In this document: piece by piece, positions 8,710-16,958 of the stretch | Layout of the letters: each line of letters begins with the position of its first letter | How positions within the stretch are numbered: position 1 is the stretch's first letter | Source of the DNA: Sphingomonas sp. AOB5 | GTDB lineage: Bacteria > Pseudomonadota > Alphaproteobacteria > Sphingomonadales > Sphingomonadaceae | Assembly: GCF_029433115.1 (NCBI RefSeq) | Contig: NZ_JARNTV010000020.1 | Span: forward strand, 1-64,000 | Reading direction: 5' to 3' | Length of the DNA: 64,000 nt | Position numbers and translations under genes: made by a program | Notes under the pieces: model-generated | Told to the model about the DNA's origin: nothing | Databases searched by the model: none | Seen by the model: the letters and a program-made list of their open reading frames with translations, nothing else

Positions 8710-10487
8710 CGGATCGAGCTCCACGGCTTGCTCAACAGGACTGCGCAATTGATCAGGCCGACCAGCGAGTATGTCTGCGGGTAATTTCCCCATAGCTCGC
8801 CGGTCATCGGATCGATGTCCTCGGAGAGCAGTCCCGCAGCTGTGCGCCGGCTCAGCATTTCCTCGAACAAGGCCCGCGCGTCGGTGCTGCGGCCGGTGGA
8901 ATGCAGCGCCTCGATCAACCAGAAGGTGCAGACGTTGAAAGCGGTCTCGGGCGATCCAAAATCATCCTCGGTGGCATAGCGCAGCATGTGCGAGCCGCGC
9001 CGGAGTCCCGCTTCGATCGCGTCGAGCGTATCGAGGAAGCGTGGATCGTCGATCGACAGGAACTTGATCTCGAGCAGTTGCAGGACGCTCGCATCGAGGT
9101 CGTCGCCAGCGAAGGTTGCCGACATCCGCCGCGTCTCGGGCCGCCATGCAGCCTCCTCGATCCGCGCGCGGATCTGGTCGGCCCGCTCGCGCCAGAACGC
9201 GCTGCGCTCGGGCAGATCTAGTGCCTGGGCGGCGTTGGCAAGCCTGTCGCAGGCGGCCCAGCACATGGCTGAAGAATAGGTATGCACGCTCTGCCGCGTG
9301 CGCAGTTCCCACAGGCCCGCGTCCGGATGGTCGTGATGCTCCCATGCGCGCTCGCCGACGCGTTCAAGCGATTCGAAATCCTCGACACCGGCCATGCGGA
9401 ACAGCCGCTGGTCGAAGAACGCCTGGGTGTTCGACAACACGATCTGGCCATAGGCATCGTGCTGGACCTGCTCATAGGCCTGGTTGCCGACGCGGACCGG
9501 CCCCATGCCGCGATAGCCCGGCAGGTCCGGGGCAGTACGTTCTGGCAGCTGGGCTTCGCCAAGTACGCCGTAGAGCGGCTGGATATGCCCGCCCCGGGCA
9601 TTGTCGACGATGTTGCGGAGATAGACGAGATAGCCCTCGAGAACATCCAGCGCGCCGAGACGGTTGAGCGCCTGGACGGTATAATAGGCGTCGCGGATCC
9701 AGCAGTAGCGATAGTCCCAGTTGCGCTGCGAGCCGGCATGCTCGGGGATCGACGTGGTCAGCGCGGCCACGATCGCACCAGTCTCTTCGTGCTGGCACAA
9801 CTTGAGGGTGATCGCGGCGCGAATGACCGCGTCCTGCCACTCGAAGGGAACAGCGAGGCCGCGAACCCATTCCTGCCATTCCGCAGCGGTGCTCGCGAGC
9901 ATCGCGTCGAGCGTGCCCGCGACGTCGCCGGCGAAGCTCTCGTCTGGGCCGAGAAAGAAGTGCAGCGTGCCCTCGAGGCGGAAGGGGCGCTCCTCATGGA
10001 CGAAGCCTACCGGCGCCGTCGTGGTCAGCCGCAGGGTCATCGAGTCGGTCTGGTAGCGGATGTGGTTCGACCCGCCGATCCTCTGCGCGCATTCACCGCC
10101 CCAGCCGCAGGTCGGTCGGAGCCGGACCCGGATCCGTGGGGAGCCGCTCAGCGGCCGGACGATGCGCGCGAAAGCGACCGGCCGGTAGTGGCGACCGAGG
10201 CGACGAAAATAGGGACAGAAATCGATGACCTCGATGGCGTTGCCCATCGCGTCGGTGTGGCGGGTAACGAGAATTGGGGTGTTGCGACGATATTCCTGCT
10301 CGACCGAAATGCCGTCCTCCAGCTCGATATCCCAATAGCCTGCATCGGCCTCGCCGCCGAGCAAAGCAGAGAATAACGGATCGCCGTCGACGCGCGGAAC
10401 GCATGCCCAGACGAACCGACCTGAGCGGTCGATCAGAGCGCTTACCTGGCAATTGCCGACCGGCCAGAGATCGAGGTTAGCGGTCAT
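8706..10487 (-). CDS. Glycoside hydrolase family 15 protein (glucoamylase/trehalase type)
   Basis: A 593-residue GH15 protein. The N-terminal beta-sandwich (PVGNCQVSALIDRSGRFVW) is followed by an alpha/alpha barrel with NWDYRYCWIRDAYYTVQAL near the middle and NYPQTYSLVGLINCAVLLS at the C-terminus, all typical of this family. Relatives hydrolyse starch oligosaccharides or trehalose. Being translationally coupled between otsB and otsA (4-nt overlaps on both sides), it probably adjusts trehalose or maltodextrin pools. Such otsB-GH15-otsA arrangements are common in alphaproteobacteria. The substrate is inferred from context only. Confidence 0.9.
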   Translation of the reverse strand: MTANLDLWPVGNCQVSALIDRSGRFVWACVPRVDGDPLFSALLGGEADAGYWDIELEDGISVEQEYRRNTPILVTRHTDAMGNAIEVIDFCPYFRRLGRHYRPVAFARIVRPLSGSPRIRVRLRPTCGWGGECAQRIGGSNHIRYQTDSMTLRLTTTAPVGFVHEERPFRLEGTLHFFLGPDESFAGDVAGTLDAMLASTAAEWQEWVRGLAVPFEWQDAVIRAAITLKLCQHEETGAIVAALTTSIPEHAGSQRNWDYRYCWIRDAYYTVQALNRLGALDVLEGYLVYLRNIVDNARGGHIQPLYGVLGEAQLPERTAPDLPGYRGMGPVRVGNQAYEQVQHDAYGQIVLSNTQAFFDQRLFRMAGVEDFESLERVGERAWEHHDHPDAGLWELRTRQSVHTYSSAMCWAACDRLANAAQALDLPERSAFWRERADQIRARIEEAAWRPETRRMSATFAGDDLDASVLQLLEIKFLSIDDPRFLDTLDAIEAGLRRGSHMLRYATEDDFGSPETAFNVCTFWLIEALHSTGRSTDARALFEEMLSRRTAAGLLSEDIDPMTGELWGNYPQTYSLVGLINCAVLLSKPWSSIR

Positions 10488-11245
10488 GATGCGATCTCCG
10501 ACAGCCATTCGCGCACGGCGGCCGGATCCGGCAGTCCGAACCTGGCCGCAGTTTCACGGGGCTGGCCGACGAGCACACCTACACCACCCAGCCCAAGCGC
10601 TGCTTCGAACGCCGCCTCGTCGGTGATATCGTCGCCGATGAACAAAGGCAGGGTGCCGGTCATGGGCGGTTGGCGCATCAGCCGGCGCACTGCGCTTCCC
10701 TTGTCGCCGCCCGGGCAGCGCAACTCGACCATCATCTTTCCGGGCTGCAAGGCCAGGCCGGTGTCGCGCGCGATAGACTCCGCAAGCGCGTACGCATCGG
10801 TCTCGGCGCCAGGAGCGAGCCGGAAATGCAATGCCATCCCGAGACTCTTCATCTCGAGGGCCACCCCGTCGCGCTCGGCGGCGAAGGCTCCGAAGCGAAC
10901 AGCGGCCGTATCCAGTGCGGCGGGCCGTTCGGGTGCCTCTAACACGCCGCGCCAGCGATACTCGCACCCGTGGCTGCCGGTGAGGGCGATCGCGTGCGCG
11001 ACGGGACCGAGGATCAAGTCGAGTTGCGCCAGCGATCGGCCGCTGACGATCGCGACCCGTCCGTCGAGGCGTGCACTCAGCCGGAGCAACAGCCCACGCA
11101 GATCATCGTCGGCAACGACAGCGTCGGGCCGGTCGACGAGATCCAGCAGGGTTCCATCAAGGTCGAGCAGCAAGCTGGCACCGGCAGCCAGCGAAGGGGT
11201 CGGGAGTGGTAGAGCAATGCGAGTATCGAGCGAAATAACTGCCAC
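10484..11245 (-). CDS. otsB: Trehalose-6-phosphate phosphatase OtsB
   Basis: A HAD-superfamily phosphatase of about 253 residues: motif I LLLDLDGTLLD, motif II VAIVSGR, and the GDDITDEAAF acidic motif near the C-terminus. It removes phosphate from trehalose-6-phosphate to release trehalose. It is the first gene of the operon and its stop overlaps the GH15 start by 4 nt. The start is uncertain: GTG at 11245 keeps the family length, while the frame stays open to 11371. An EcfG-type promoter lies about 50 nt upstream, suggesting induction by the general stress response encoded at 49-53 kb. Confidence 0.9.
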   Translation of the reverse strand: MAVISLDTRIALPLPTPSLAAGASLLLDLDGTLLDLVDRPDAVVADDDLRGLLLRLSARLDGRVAIVSGRSLAQLDLILGPVAHAIALTGSHGCEYRWRGVLEAPERPAALDTAAVRFGAFAAERDGVALEMKSLGMALHFRLAPGAETDAYALAESIARDTGLALQPGKMMVELRCPGGDKGSAVRRLMRQPPMTGTLPLFIGDDITDEAAFEAALGLGGVGVLVGQPRETAARFGLPDPAAVREWLSEIAS

Positions 11246-11297
11246 CTGTTGTCTAAGTGTCGATGTAGCCGCGCCCGCCCATGCGGCCTGCAAGGGG

Positions 11298-11322
11298 AAC
11301 CGGCACCGGCTTGCGGGGTTCC
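11298..11322 (-). promoter_or_regulatory. Candidate EcfG promoter of the trehalose operon
   Basis: Read on the minus strand: GGAAC (11322-11318), a 17-nt spacer, then GTT (11300-11298), matching the alphaproteobacterial EcfG pattern GGAAC-N17-GTT. It ends 53 nt before the chosen otsB start. The site is symmetric: the plus strand also reads GGAAC-N17-GTTCC over 11296-11322, so it could work in both directions, although no plus-strand gene follows closely. Confidence 0.55.
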
Positions 11323-11367
11323 GTAACCGAACCCGTTCAGTCGTGATCGAGCATCGTCGCGGGCGGC

Positions 11368-11688
11368 TCAAATCAGCCGCTCCGGGCCAATTGCGAGGCA
11401 GTTCAGATAGGGTCCGTCCTCGGCGCCGATCAGGACCGCGCGATCTTCGTCCTGGGCAAAGGCGACAGTGTCGGAACCGTAGCGCGGTCCGAGGGAAAAG
11501 GACCGTCTCGTAAGCGGGTAGCGATGGTTTCGAGTGACCACCGTCGCCCGTTCCCCTTCAACGCGAACAGAGAAGGTGATGCCATGGGCACATTGATAGG
11601 TGCGCACGACCTCGGCCTGCGCCCCGGTGTCGCTGCTGTCCCCACTGAATGCCGCGAGGACCGCAATATTTAGAAGAACGTCGAACAT
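11368..11688 (-). CDS. MliC/PliC-like lysozyme inhibitor domain protein
   Basis: A 106-residue protein with a short hydrophobic N-terminus (FDVLLNIAVLAAF) and a domain like MliC inhibitors of C-type lysozyme: YQCAHGITFSVRV, a central ATVVTRNHRYPL strand, GPRYGSDTVAFAQ, and a C-terminal LNC cysteine that would pair with the first. Family members protect periplasmic peptidoglycan from lysozyme. No lipobox cysteine follows the hydrophobic segment, so it would be periplasmic rather than lipid-anchored. It lies upstream of otsB on the same strand but is separated by the candidate EcfG promoter. The match is by pattern and moderately certain. Confidence 0.55.
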   Translation of the reverse strand: MFDVLLNIAVLAAFSGDSSDTGAQAEVVRTYQCAHGITFSVRVEGERATVVTRNHRYPLTRRSFSLGPRYGSDTVAFAQDEDRAVLIGAEDGPYLNCLAIGPERLI

Positions 11689-11879
11689 GCACGCGCCTCG
11701 ACCACCCGGTGCGGGCGAAGAAGCCGTAGAGGCAAAACGGGTACGCACGTTACTATAGGATTTATATGCATGGACCTTTCACGTTCCGGCGCCCTACTCC
11801 GTCCGGACAGCGAGCGCGGTAGCCCACGCTATCCCGCAAGGGTCCCCGGTCTTCCGAAAGGATGCGTTCCTGACTCACC

Positions 11880-11918
11880 ACGGCGGCGAGGCCGTGCTTT
11901 CGAGCACGGCCCCGCCGT
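11880..11918. repeat. Strong inverted repeat with TTCG tetraloop
   Basis: GGCCGTGCT (11890-11898), the tetraloop TTCG, then AGCACGGCC (11903-11911) form a perfect 9-bp stem. An outer stem ACGGCGG/CCGCCGT (11880-11886 with 11912-11918) extends it across a one-sided bulge. It ends 33 nt before the histidine kinase start. It may be a leader structure affecting expression of the two-component operon or a stabilising 5' hairpin. No U-run follows, so a simple terminator is unlikely. Confidence 0.6.
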
Positions 11919-11951
11919 CGCGGACCAGCAGCGGGGATTCGCGCGTCGCTC

Positions 11952-13445
11952 ATGACCATCGAAGCAACCATCGCCGAGGCGAAACCTCACTTGCGCCCCA
12001 GGCTCCAGCAGGCGCTGGTGGCGGCGCTTGTCGTGACATTGTCGACGCTGGGAGCCATGGTCGCCAAGGCGCTGATAGGCCCTGTCGCCGCGGCTCTCAT
12101 CTTCGTGCTGGGCATTACCGTCGCCGGCGCACTCGGTGGGGTCGTCGCTGCTCTTGTCGCCTCCTTTGCGGCTTTCCTTCTGTATAACTTCTTCCTGACC
12201 GACCCTGCCTTCAGCTTCAGGTTCGCGACGAGCCGCGACATCGCTCCGCTCATTATCTTCAATCTGTGTGGCCTAGTCGCCGGCGTGCTCGCGGGTCGGC
12301 TCAAGGACCATGCCAAGGCGGCACAGCGCAGCAATCTGCAGCTGGAGAATCTTCTGGAGCTCAGCCGCACCCTGCAGGCAGCCGTTCGACAGCAGGATGT
12401 CGTCGCTGCGGTTGCCACGGCGGCATATCATCTTGTCGGCGCAAAAATCTCGCTGTTCCGCCACACGTCCGAAGTGCTGGAACCGATCGATGCCCCGCCG
12501 CATGACCCGGAATGGCAGGCGCTGGCCATGCGGGCGCTGGCCGCAGATTCAGCGGCGCTGGAGGAGGACGGACGGATCACTCGCAGGCTCGAGGGGAGCG
12601 ATGGCAATCTTGGCGTGATGGTGATCGAGGTGTTCCGCCCCGGTAAGCTCGACGCCAACTTCATCGATGCCCTGGCCAATATGATAGCCCTGGCGCTCGA
12701 ACGCGCCGCGCTGTCCGAGACGATCGCGGAAAGCCGCGCATTGGTCCGTGCCGAAGAGCTGAAGACTGCGCTGCTCGCGTCGGTAAGCCATGATTTCAGA
12801 ACCCCGCTTGCCGCGATAAGCGCTTCGGCCTCGAGCCTGATCACGTATCGCGACCAGCTGGACGAACCCACTTCAGCGGGCCTGCTTCGCAGCATCGTCG
12901 CGGAATGCGAGCGCCTCAATCGGTACACTGCCAACCTGCTTGAGATGAGCCGCCTTGAAGCAGGCGGCGGTCTGGCCGGCTTGCAAACCTTGAGCGTCGC
13001 CGAGATGGTCGGCGCCGCGATCAAGCGCGTTCGCCCTCGCGCGGGCGAGCGCACCATCCGCCGCTGCGACGAGAATGACGTCTTGGTGAGCGCCAACGCC
13101 GCGTTGTTCGAACTGGTCCTGCTCAACGTGCTCGACAATGCGATCCGCTACAGCAGCGACAAGAGCTCGATCATCATCACGATCGAGCGCGTCCATGATC
13201 GTTGCAATCTAACGGTGGCGGACGAGGGGATCGGCATCCCGCCGGACGATCTCGAGCGCGTTTTCACTCGGTTCCATAGGGTATCACGCACCGAATCCGC
13301 GCCGCGCGGCAGCGGCCTCGGCCTCGCGATCGCTAAAGGATTTGTCGAAGCGCTCGGCGGCACTATCGAAGCGCGCGTACCCGGTGTCGGCAATGCAGGG
13401 ACGCGGATCATCATCTCGCTGCCCGCGACCGGGGAGGAAGTGTAA
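11952..13445 (+). CDS. KdpD-like sensor histidine kinase without KdpD N-terminal domain
   Basis: A 497-residue kinase. The N-terminus holds a DUF4118-type four-helix membrane domain (about residues 18-115), then a GAF-like region (about 140-255), a HisKA box with phospho-acceptor SHDFRTPLAAI, and an ATPase domain with N-box NVLDNAIRYS, DEGIGIP and GSGLGLAIAKG. This is the C-terminal half of KdpD; the cytoplasmic KdpD/Usp sensor module is absent. Its stop overlaps the response regulator start (TAATG). No kdpFABC genes are in the window, so the output is probably not the Kdp pump alone. The signal may be ionic or osmotic stress, by analogy with KdpD. Confidence 0.88.
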   Translation: MTIEATIAEAKPHLRPRLQQALVAALVVTLSTLGAMVAKALIGPVAAALIFVLGITVAGALGGVVAALVASFAAFLLYNFFLTDPAFSFRFATSRDIAPLIIFNLCGLVAGVLAGRLKDHAKAAQRSNLQLENLLELSRTLQAAVRQQDVVAAVATAAYHLVGAKISLFRHTSEVLEPIDAPPHDPEWQALAMRALAADSAALEEDGRITRRLEGSDGNLGVMVIEVFRPGKLDANFIDALANMIALALERAALSETIAESRALVRAEELKTALLASVSHDFRTPLAAISASASSLITYRDQLDEPTSAGLLRSIVAECERLNRYTANLLEMSRLEAGGGLAGLQTLSVAEMVGAAIKRVRPRAGERTIRRCDENDVLVSANAALFELVLLNVLDNAIRYSSDKSSIIITIERVHDRCNLTVADEGIGIPPDDLERVFTRFHRVSRTESAPRGSGLGLAIAKGFVEALGGTIEARVPGVGNAGTRIIISLPATGEEV

Positions 13446-14140
13446 TGGCCCACATCCTGCTGATCGACGACGAGCCTTCGCTGGTGGCGGTGCTCGAACC
13501 GGTGCTGGGCGCCGCAGGCTATCGCGTCACCGCCGCGGGCGATGGCGCATCGGCGATCTGGCGGTCCGGCAGCGAGCAGCCTGACGTCATTCTGCTCGAT
13601 CTTGGTCTTCCCGACATGGACGGCAAGGACGTCATCCGCAACATTCGCGCGACGAGCAGCGTCCCGATTATCATCATCTCCGCGCGGCACCAGGAGGGCG
13701 AGAAGGTCGCTGCGCTCGATGAAGGCGCGGACGACTATGTCAACAAGCCGTTCGAAATTGGAGAACTGATGGCGCGCGTTCGCGCCGCGCTTCGCCGCAG
13801 TTCGAGCCTTCGCCTCCAGCCTGCCGCCTATAGCGGTGGCGGGCTTCACATCGACTTTGCGGAGCGCAGGGTCACGGTCGGCGGCGAGCAGGTCCGGCTT
13901 TCGCCCAAGGAGCACGATCTCCTGGTCGCCCTAGCGCTGAGCGCCGGTCAGGTGGTGACGCACAAACGTCTGCTTGCCGCCGGTTGGGGGCCCGAAGGCG
14001 CGGACAGCCAGTACCTCAGGGTCTATATTGGCCTGCTGCGGCAGAAGATCGAGGAAGACCCCGCCGAGCCAAGGCTTATCCTCACCGAGCCTGGCGTCGG
14101 CTATCGACTCGTCGCGCCCGAGTCGGCTGACGGAGCATGA
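13445..14140 (+). CDS. OmpR/KdpE-family response regulator
   Basis: A 231-residue regulator with a receiver domain (acidic pocket IDDE, phospho-acceptor in ILLDLGLPDMDG, conserved Lys in VNKPF) and a C-terminal winged helix (LSPKEHDLLVALALSAGQVVTHKRLL, ending in LTEPGVGYRLV). The sequence is closest to KdpE. It overlaps the kinase gene by 1 nt and the pirin-like gene by 4 nt, so the three form a tightly coupled operon. Its targets are unknown; neighbouring ion transport genes such as nhaA are reasonable candidates, but no binding site was identified. Confidence 0.88.
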   Translation: MAHILLIDDEPSLVAVLEPVLGAAGYRVTAAGDGASAIWRSGSEQPDVILLDLGLPDMDGKDVIRNIRATSSVPIIIISARHQEGEKVAALDEGADDYVNKPFEIGELMARVRAALRRSSSLRLQPAAYSGGGLHIDFAERRVTVGGEQVRLSPKEHDLLVALALSAGQVVTHKRLLAAGWGPEGADSQYLRVYIGLLRQKIEEDPAEPRLILTEPGVGYRLVAPESADGA

Positions 14141-14835
14141 TCGAAGCGCGACCGCGCTCGTCACTCGGCGCAACCTCTTTGGACGGCGTTGAGTCCGCCC
14201 ATCACTTCTGCTTTGCCGGATATCACGCCGTCGGCCGCGAAGGCTGGGGGGCCTTGAGTGTCCTCAATTATGTAACGCTCGCGCCACGCGCGGCGTTGCG
14301 TCCGCAACCGATCGACGGTGTGGAGCTGATCACGGTCGTGCGGAAGGGTGTCATCGCCCACGCCGGCAGCCTTGGAGGCAATTGCCGCACGGTTGCAGGC
14401 GAGGTCCAGCTGATCAGCCCAGGTCCGGGTATGACCCATGCCGACATCAATCCGTCGGCGAGGCCGGCGGAATATGTGGAGATCCGCATCCGCAGCCAAT
14501 CGCCAGGTGATCGAGCGCAGCGCCGGTCGGTCGCCTTTCCTGCGCGCAGTCATAGCGGTCATCTGCTGACACTCGCTAGCGGTTTCGCCGAGGACCGGCC
14601 CGCGCCCTCGCTTACCGCGCCAGCACGCGTCCTCGGGGGCCGCATTTCGCCGGGGGACAGGCTAGACTATGTCTTGGAGTCCGACCGGCTCGTCTATCTG
14701 GTGGCGCTTAGCGGCTGCGTGGAAGTCAACGGGGTACCGATCGACACGCACGCAGGCGCGGCGGTCGCCGATGAGACCTTGCTGCGAATCGAGGCCGGAC
14801 GGGCTGCCGAGATCCTGTTTATTGAAACCCGCTAG
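14137..14835 (+). CDS. Pirin-like (YhaK-type) bicupin protein with degenerate metal site
   Basis: A 232-residue protein that aligns by pattern with pirins: AHHFCFAGYH, GALSVLNYVTLAPRA, VELITVVRKGVIAHAGSLGG, and GEVQLISPGPGMTHADIN. In metal-binding pirins the third strand reads THPHRDMEIIT; here it reads RPQPIDGVELIT, so the first two histidine ligands are lost, and the HSE motif has become HAD. It is therefore likely a regulatory or redox-sensing protein rather than a metal-dependent quercetinase-type enzyme. The 4-nt overlap with the response regulator suggests it acts with the two-component system. Confidence 0.75.
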   Translation: MIEARPRSSLGATSLDGVESAHHFCFAGYHAVGREGWGALSVLNYVTLAPRAALRPQPIDGVELITVVRKGVIAHAGSLGGNCRTVAGEVQLISPGPGMTHADINPSARPAEYVEIRIRSQSPGDRAQRRSVAFPARSHSGHLLTLASGFAEDRPAPSLTAPARVLGGRISPGDRLDYVLESDRLVYLVALSGCVEVNGVPIDTHAGAAVADETLLRIEAGRAAEILFIETR

Positions 14836-14953
14836 CCGAAGAGCGAGTTCGCCCGCAAAGCTCGCGATTGTAGATGCCGATCTTCGAGGGACACGACCGG
14901 TCCCGCCGCGTTGCGCCGGTCGACTATCCTGCTTCATCTGCTAGGGTGCTGAC

Positions 14954-15778
14954 ATGAGCCACGCAGACCCCGCCGGCATGACCCCTGGTGGCGCTCGGGA
15001 CATCGCTGCTCTCGTCGCGCTGCTGCTGACGGCCGGGTGCGGACAGCCCACCGAAGCGCCAGGCAGCGACGCCCCGGTCAATTCCGGTTCCGTGGAGAGC
15101 ATCGTTCCGCCGCCTCCTGCGCCGCTCCCACCCCTCGACCGCGCCGGATTGCTTGCCGCAGCCTCTGAAGCGGCGGACGCGACTGCCGCTAGTCGACCCC
15201 TTCCGGAAGGGAATCGCGCGCTGATTGGAAGGTCGTTTCAAATCCGACTGCCCTTCGGCTGTTCCGGTCCGATGACCGAGCCGTTATCGACCTGGGCTGG
15301 GTGGAGCTACGATCCCAACGCGGGCTCGCTGAAGCTCAGCGCAAGCAATCAGTTTGTCGATCTCCCTGCATGGCTCCCTTCTGTCACTGGCGACCAGCAG
15401 ATCGATGCCGCTGAAGGGTTCTGGATCGAGCGGCCCTGGACCAGCTCGGAAGCCTGCTCACAGGGCGAACAGCCCGGTGCCGCCGACCCATTGCGCCGAA
15501 CCCTGGGGGTCGTTCAGTTCTTTGAACCCGATGCGCCGCGAACGATCCAGCGCGGCGCGAGGCCCTACACGGCAACCAAGAAGCTGGAGACGCCACCCGA
15601 AGGCGTTACCTATCGGCTTGCCTTGAGCGGACGTATCGTCGGGTTCGCCGACCGCCAGCCGGTCAAATGCTGGAACGAAGCGGATCGCCTCCCGCCCGTC
15701 TGCCTAATCTCCGTGGAGATCAGCCGCACCGCCTTCGAAAACTCCAATGGCGACATTTTGTCGGAGTGGCGCCGCTAG
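14954..15778 (+). CDS. Predicted lipoprotein of unknown function
   Basis: A 274-residue exported protein. A hydrophobic segment ending in the lipobox LLTAGC (cysteine near residue 32) predicts lipid anchoring, then a Pro-rich linker (VPPPPAPLPP) and a globular domain with several cysteines (FGCSGP, SEACSQ, VKCWNE, PVCLI) that could form disulfides. No family was recognised. It starts 118 nt after the pirin-like gene, preceded by AGGGTG. Function unknown; the neighbourhood suggests an envelope stress role. Confidence 0.65.
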   Translation: MSHADPAGMTPGGARDIAALVALLLTAGCGQPTEAPGSDAPVNSGSVESIVPPPPAPLPPLDRAGLLAAASEAADATAASRPLPEGNRALIGRSFQIRLPFGCSGPMTEPLSTWAGWSYDPNAGSLKLSASNQFVDLPAWLPSVTGDQQIDAAEGFWIERPWTSSEACSQGEQPGAADPLRRTLGVVQFFEPDAPRTIQRGARPYTATKKLETPPEGVTYRLALSGRIVGFADRQPVKCWNEADRLPPVCLISVEISRTAFENSNGDILSEWRR

Positions 15779-15899
15779 CGCTCGCGAAGTTGCGCAAGCG
15801 GCGACCATTCAGGTTTATGGCCTCAGTTGCTGTGGCCTTGGCAGAAGCGTCGGTTTCCCGCCTGACGCAGCAAGTACGGCACCCGCCACCGCATTGCGT

Positions 15900-16271
15900 T
15901 TATCGCTTGGCGCCGCGCGCGATCTGTAGCTCGATACGCTTGAGCTCCCGCATGATCTGGTTGGCGTGGATCGGCGCCGCGACGCCAAGCTTTACCGCGA
16001 GGGACGCAAGCAGCAACACCGCCGCCGGGAAACCCCAGCGAAGTTGGGTGACCGGATCGCTCGCTTCAAAGAACCCCCACGCCGCCCAGACGCCGGCAAG
16101 GAATAGCAGCGTCTGCCCGACCATCATGAAGGTCACCATCCACCCCATGCCGGCGCCGAACAGTCCCATCGCGCGCTCGACGAACCCTGGTTCGTCGCCA
16201 ATGCTGCGCAGCAGCTCGCGCTCCTCAGCGTCGAGCGCCTCATCGATCAATTCGTCCACGTTACGCATCAT
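15900..16271 (-). CDS. DUF6768-type two-helix membrane protein
   Basis: A 123-residue protein with an acidic N-terminus (DELIDEALDAEERELL), two hydrophobic helices (about 43-67 and 80-98) and a basic C-terminal helix. This matches the pattern of proteins encoded directly after ECF-type sigma factors and classed as DUF6768. It overlaps the sigma factor stop by 4 nt. A membrane-bound regulatory partner (anti-sigma-like) is plausible from the gene pairing, but no zinc anti-sigma motif is present. Confidence 0.7.
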   Translation of the reverse strand: MMRNVDELIDEALDAEERELLRSIGDEPGFVERAMGLFGAGMGWMVTFMMVGQTLLFLAGVWAAWGFFEASDPVTQLRWGFPAAVLLLASLAVKLGVAAPIHANQIMRELKRIELQIARGAKR

Positions 16272-16810
16272 GCTTCTCCTTCGAGCGCCGCGCGCAATTT
16301 GCGCCGCGCATGCATCAGGCGGGTCTTGACCGTGCCCGCTGGCACGTCGAGCGCCACCGCCACTTCGGCGACGCTCATCTCATCGAAATGGAACAGCGCG
16401 ATCGCGGCGCGCTGTTCGGGCGGCAATGTCCGGATCGCCGATCGCAGGCGCTCGCTATCCGTCGCGCCGCCGATTAGCGGCTCCGGAGGCATGACTGGTT
16501 CGGCGGCCAGTGCATTTCCAACCTCGCGCTGACGCTGGATATCCCGCACCGCGCCGGCACAACGCCGCGAAGTGATCCGGTAAGCCCAAGCCGGGAATGC
16601 GCGATCGTCGCGCAACCGTTGTAGCCCGCGCAGGATCTCAATCCAGCTGTCCTGGACCGCGTCGCGTGCGCGCTCGGGATCGCCGGTCAGGCGGGTCGCA
16701 TGGGCGAGCAGCCGCTTGTGCCAACGATGCACCAGCAACGCGCGAGCCTTGTGACCGCCCGATTTCGCAGCGGCGACGAGATACTCATCCAGGATACGAT
16801 CATTCGCCAC
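16268..16810 (-). CDS. ECF-type RNA polymerase sigma factor
   Basis: A 180-residue sigma-70 family protein. Region 2 spans about residues 25-85 (ARDAVQDSWIEILRGLQRLRD, WAYRITSRRC) and region 4 the C-terminus (LPPEQRAAIALFHFDEMSVAEVAVALDVPAGTVKTRLMHARRKLR). The GTG at 16810 is preferred over two adjacent GTG codons because GGGAAG lies 8 nt upstream. It is translationally coupled to the DUF6768 membrane protein and divergent from nhaA. It is distinct from the EcfG encoded at 49.4 kb. The inducing signal is unknown. Confidence 0.85.
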   Translation of the reverse strand: MANDRILDEYLVAAAKSGGHKARALLVHRWHKRLLAHATRLTGDPERARDAVQDSWIEILRGLQRLRDDRAFPAWAYRITSRRCAGAVRDIQRQREVGNALAAEPVMPPEPLIGGATDSERLRSAIRTLPPEQRAAIALFHFDEMSVAEVAVALDVPAGTVKTRLMHARRKLRAALEGEA

Positions 16811-16958
16811 CACCACGTCTTCCCGCTCGATCTGGTGATAAGGTGCGCCGATTGTATGTGCCGGTTCAATCGGCGCGAAAATTGTCCGGCGGGTTATTGT
16901 TTGGGAACACGCAGCTGCGGCGTTCCATTGAGGCCAAGCGACCGTTAGAAGGTGGCCG

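Noticed and set aside
11952-14140. Calling the two-component pair kdpDE
   Set aside because: The KdpD N-terminal sensor module and kdpFABC genes are absent, so only KdpD/KdpE-like is justified.
16904-16926. GGAAC-N13-GTTCC between the ECF sigma gene and nhaA as an EcfG promoter
   Set aside because: The 13-nt spacing is too short for the EcfG -35/-10 pattern, though the symmetry is noticeable.
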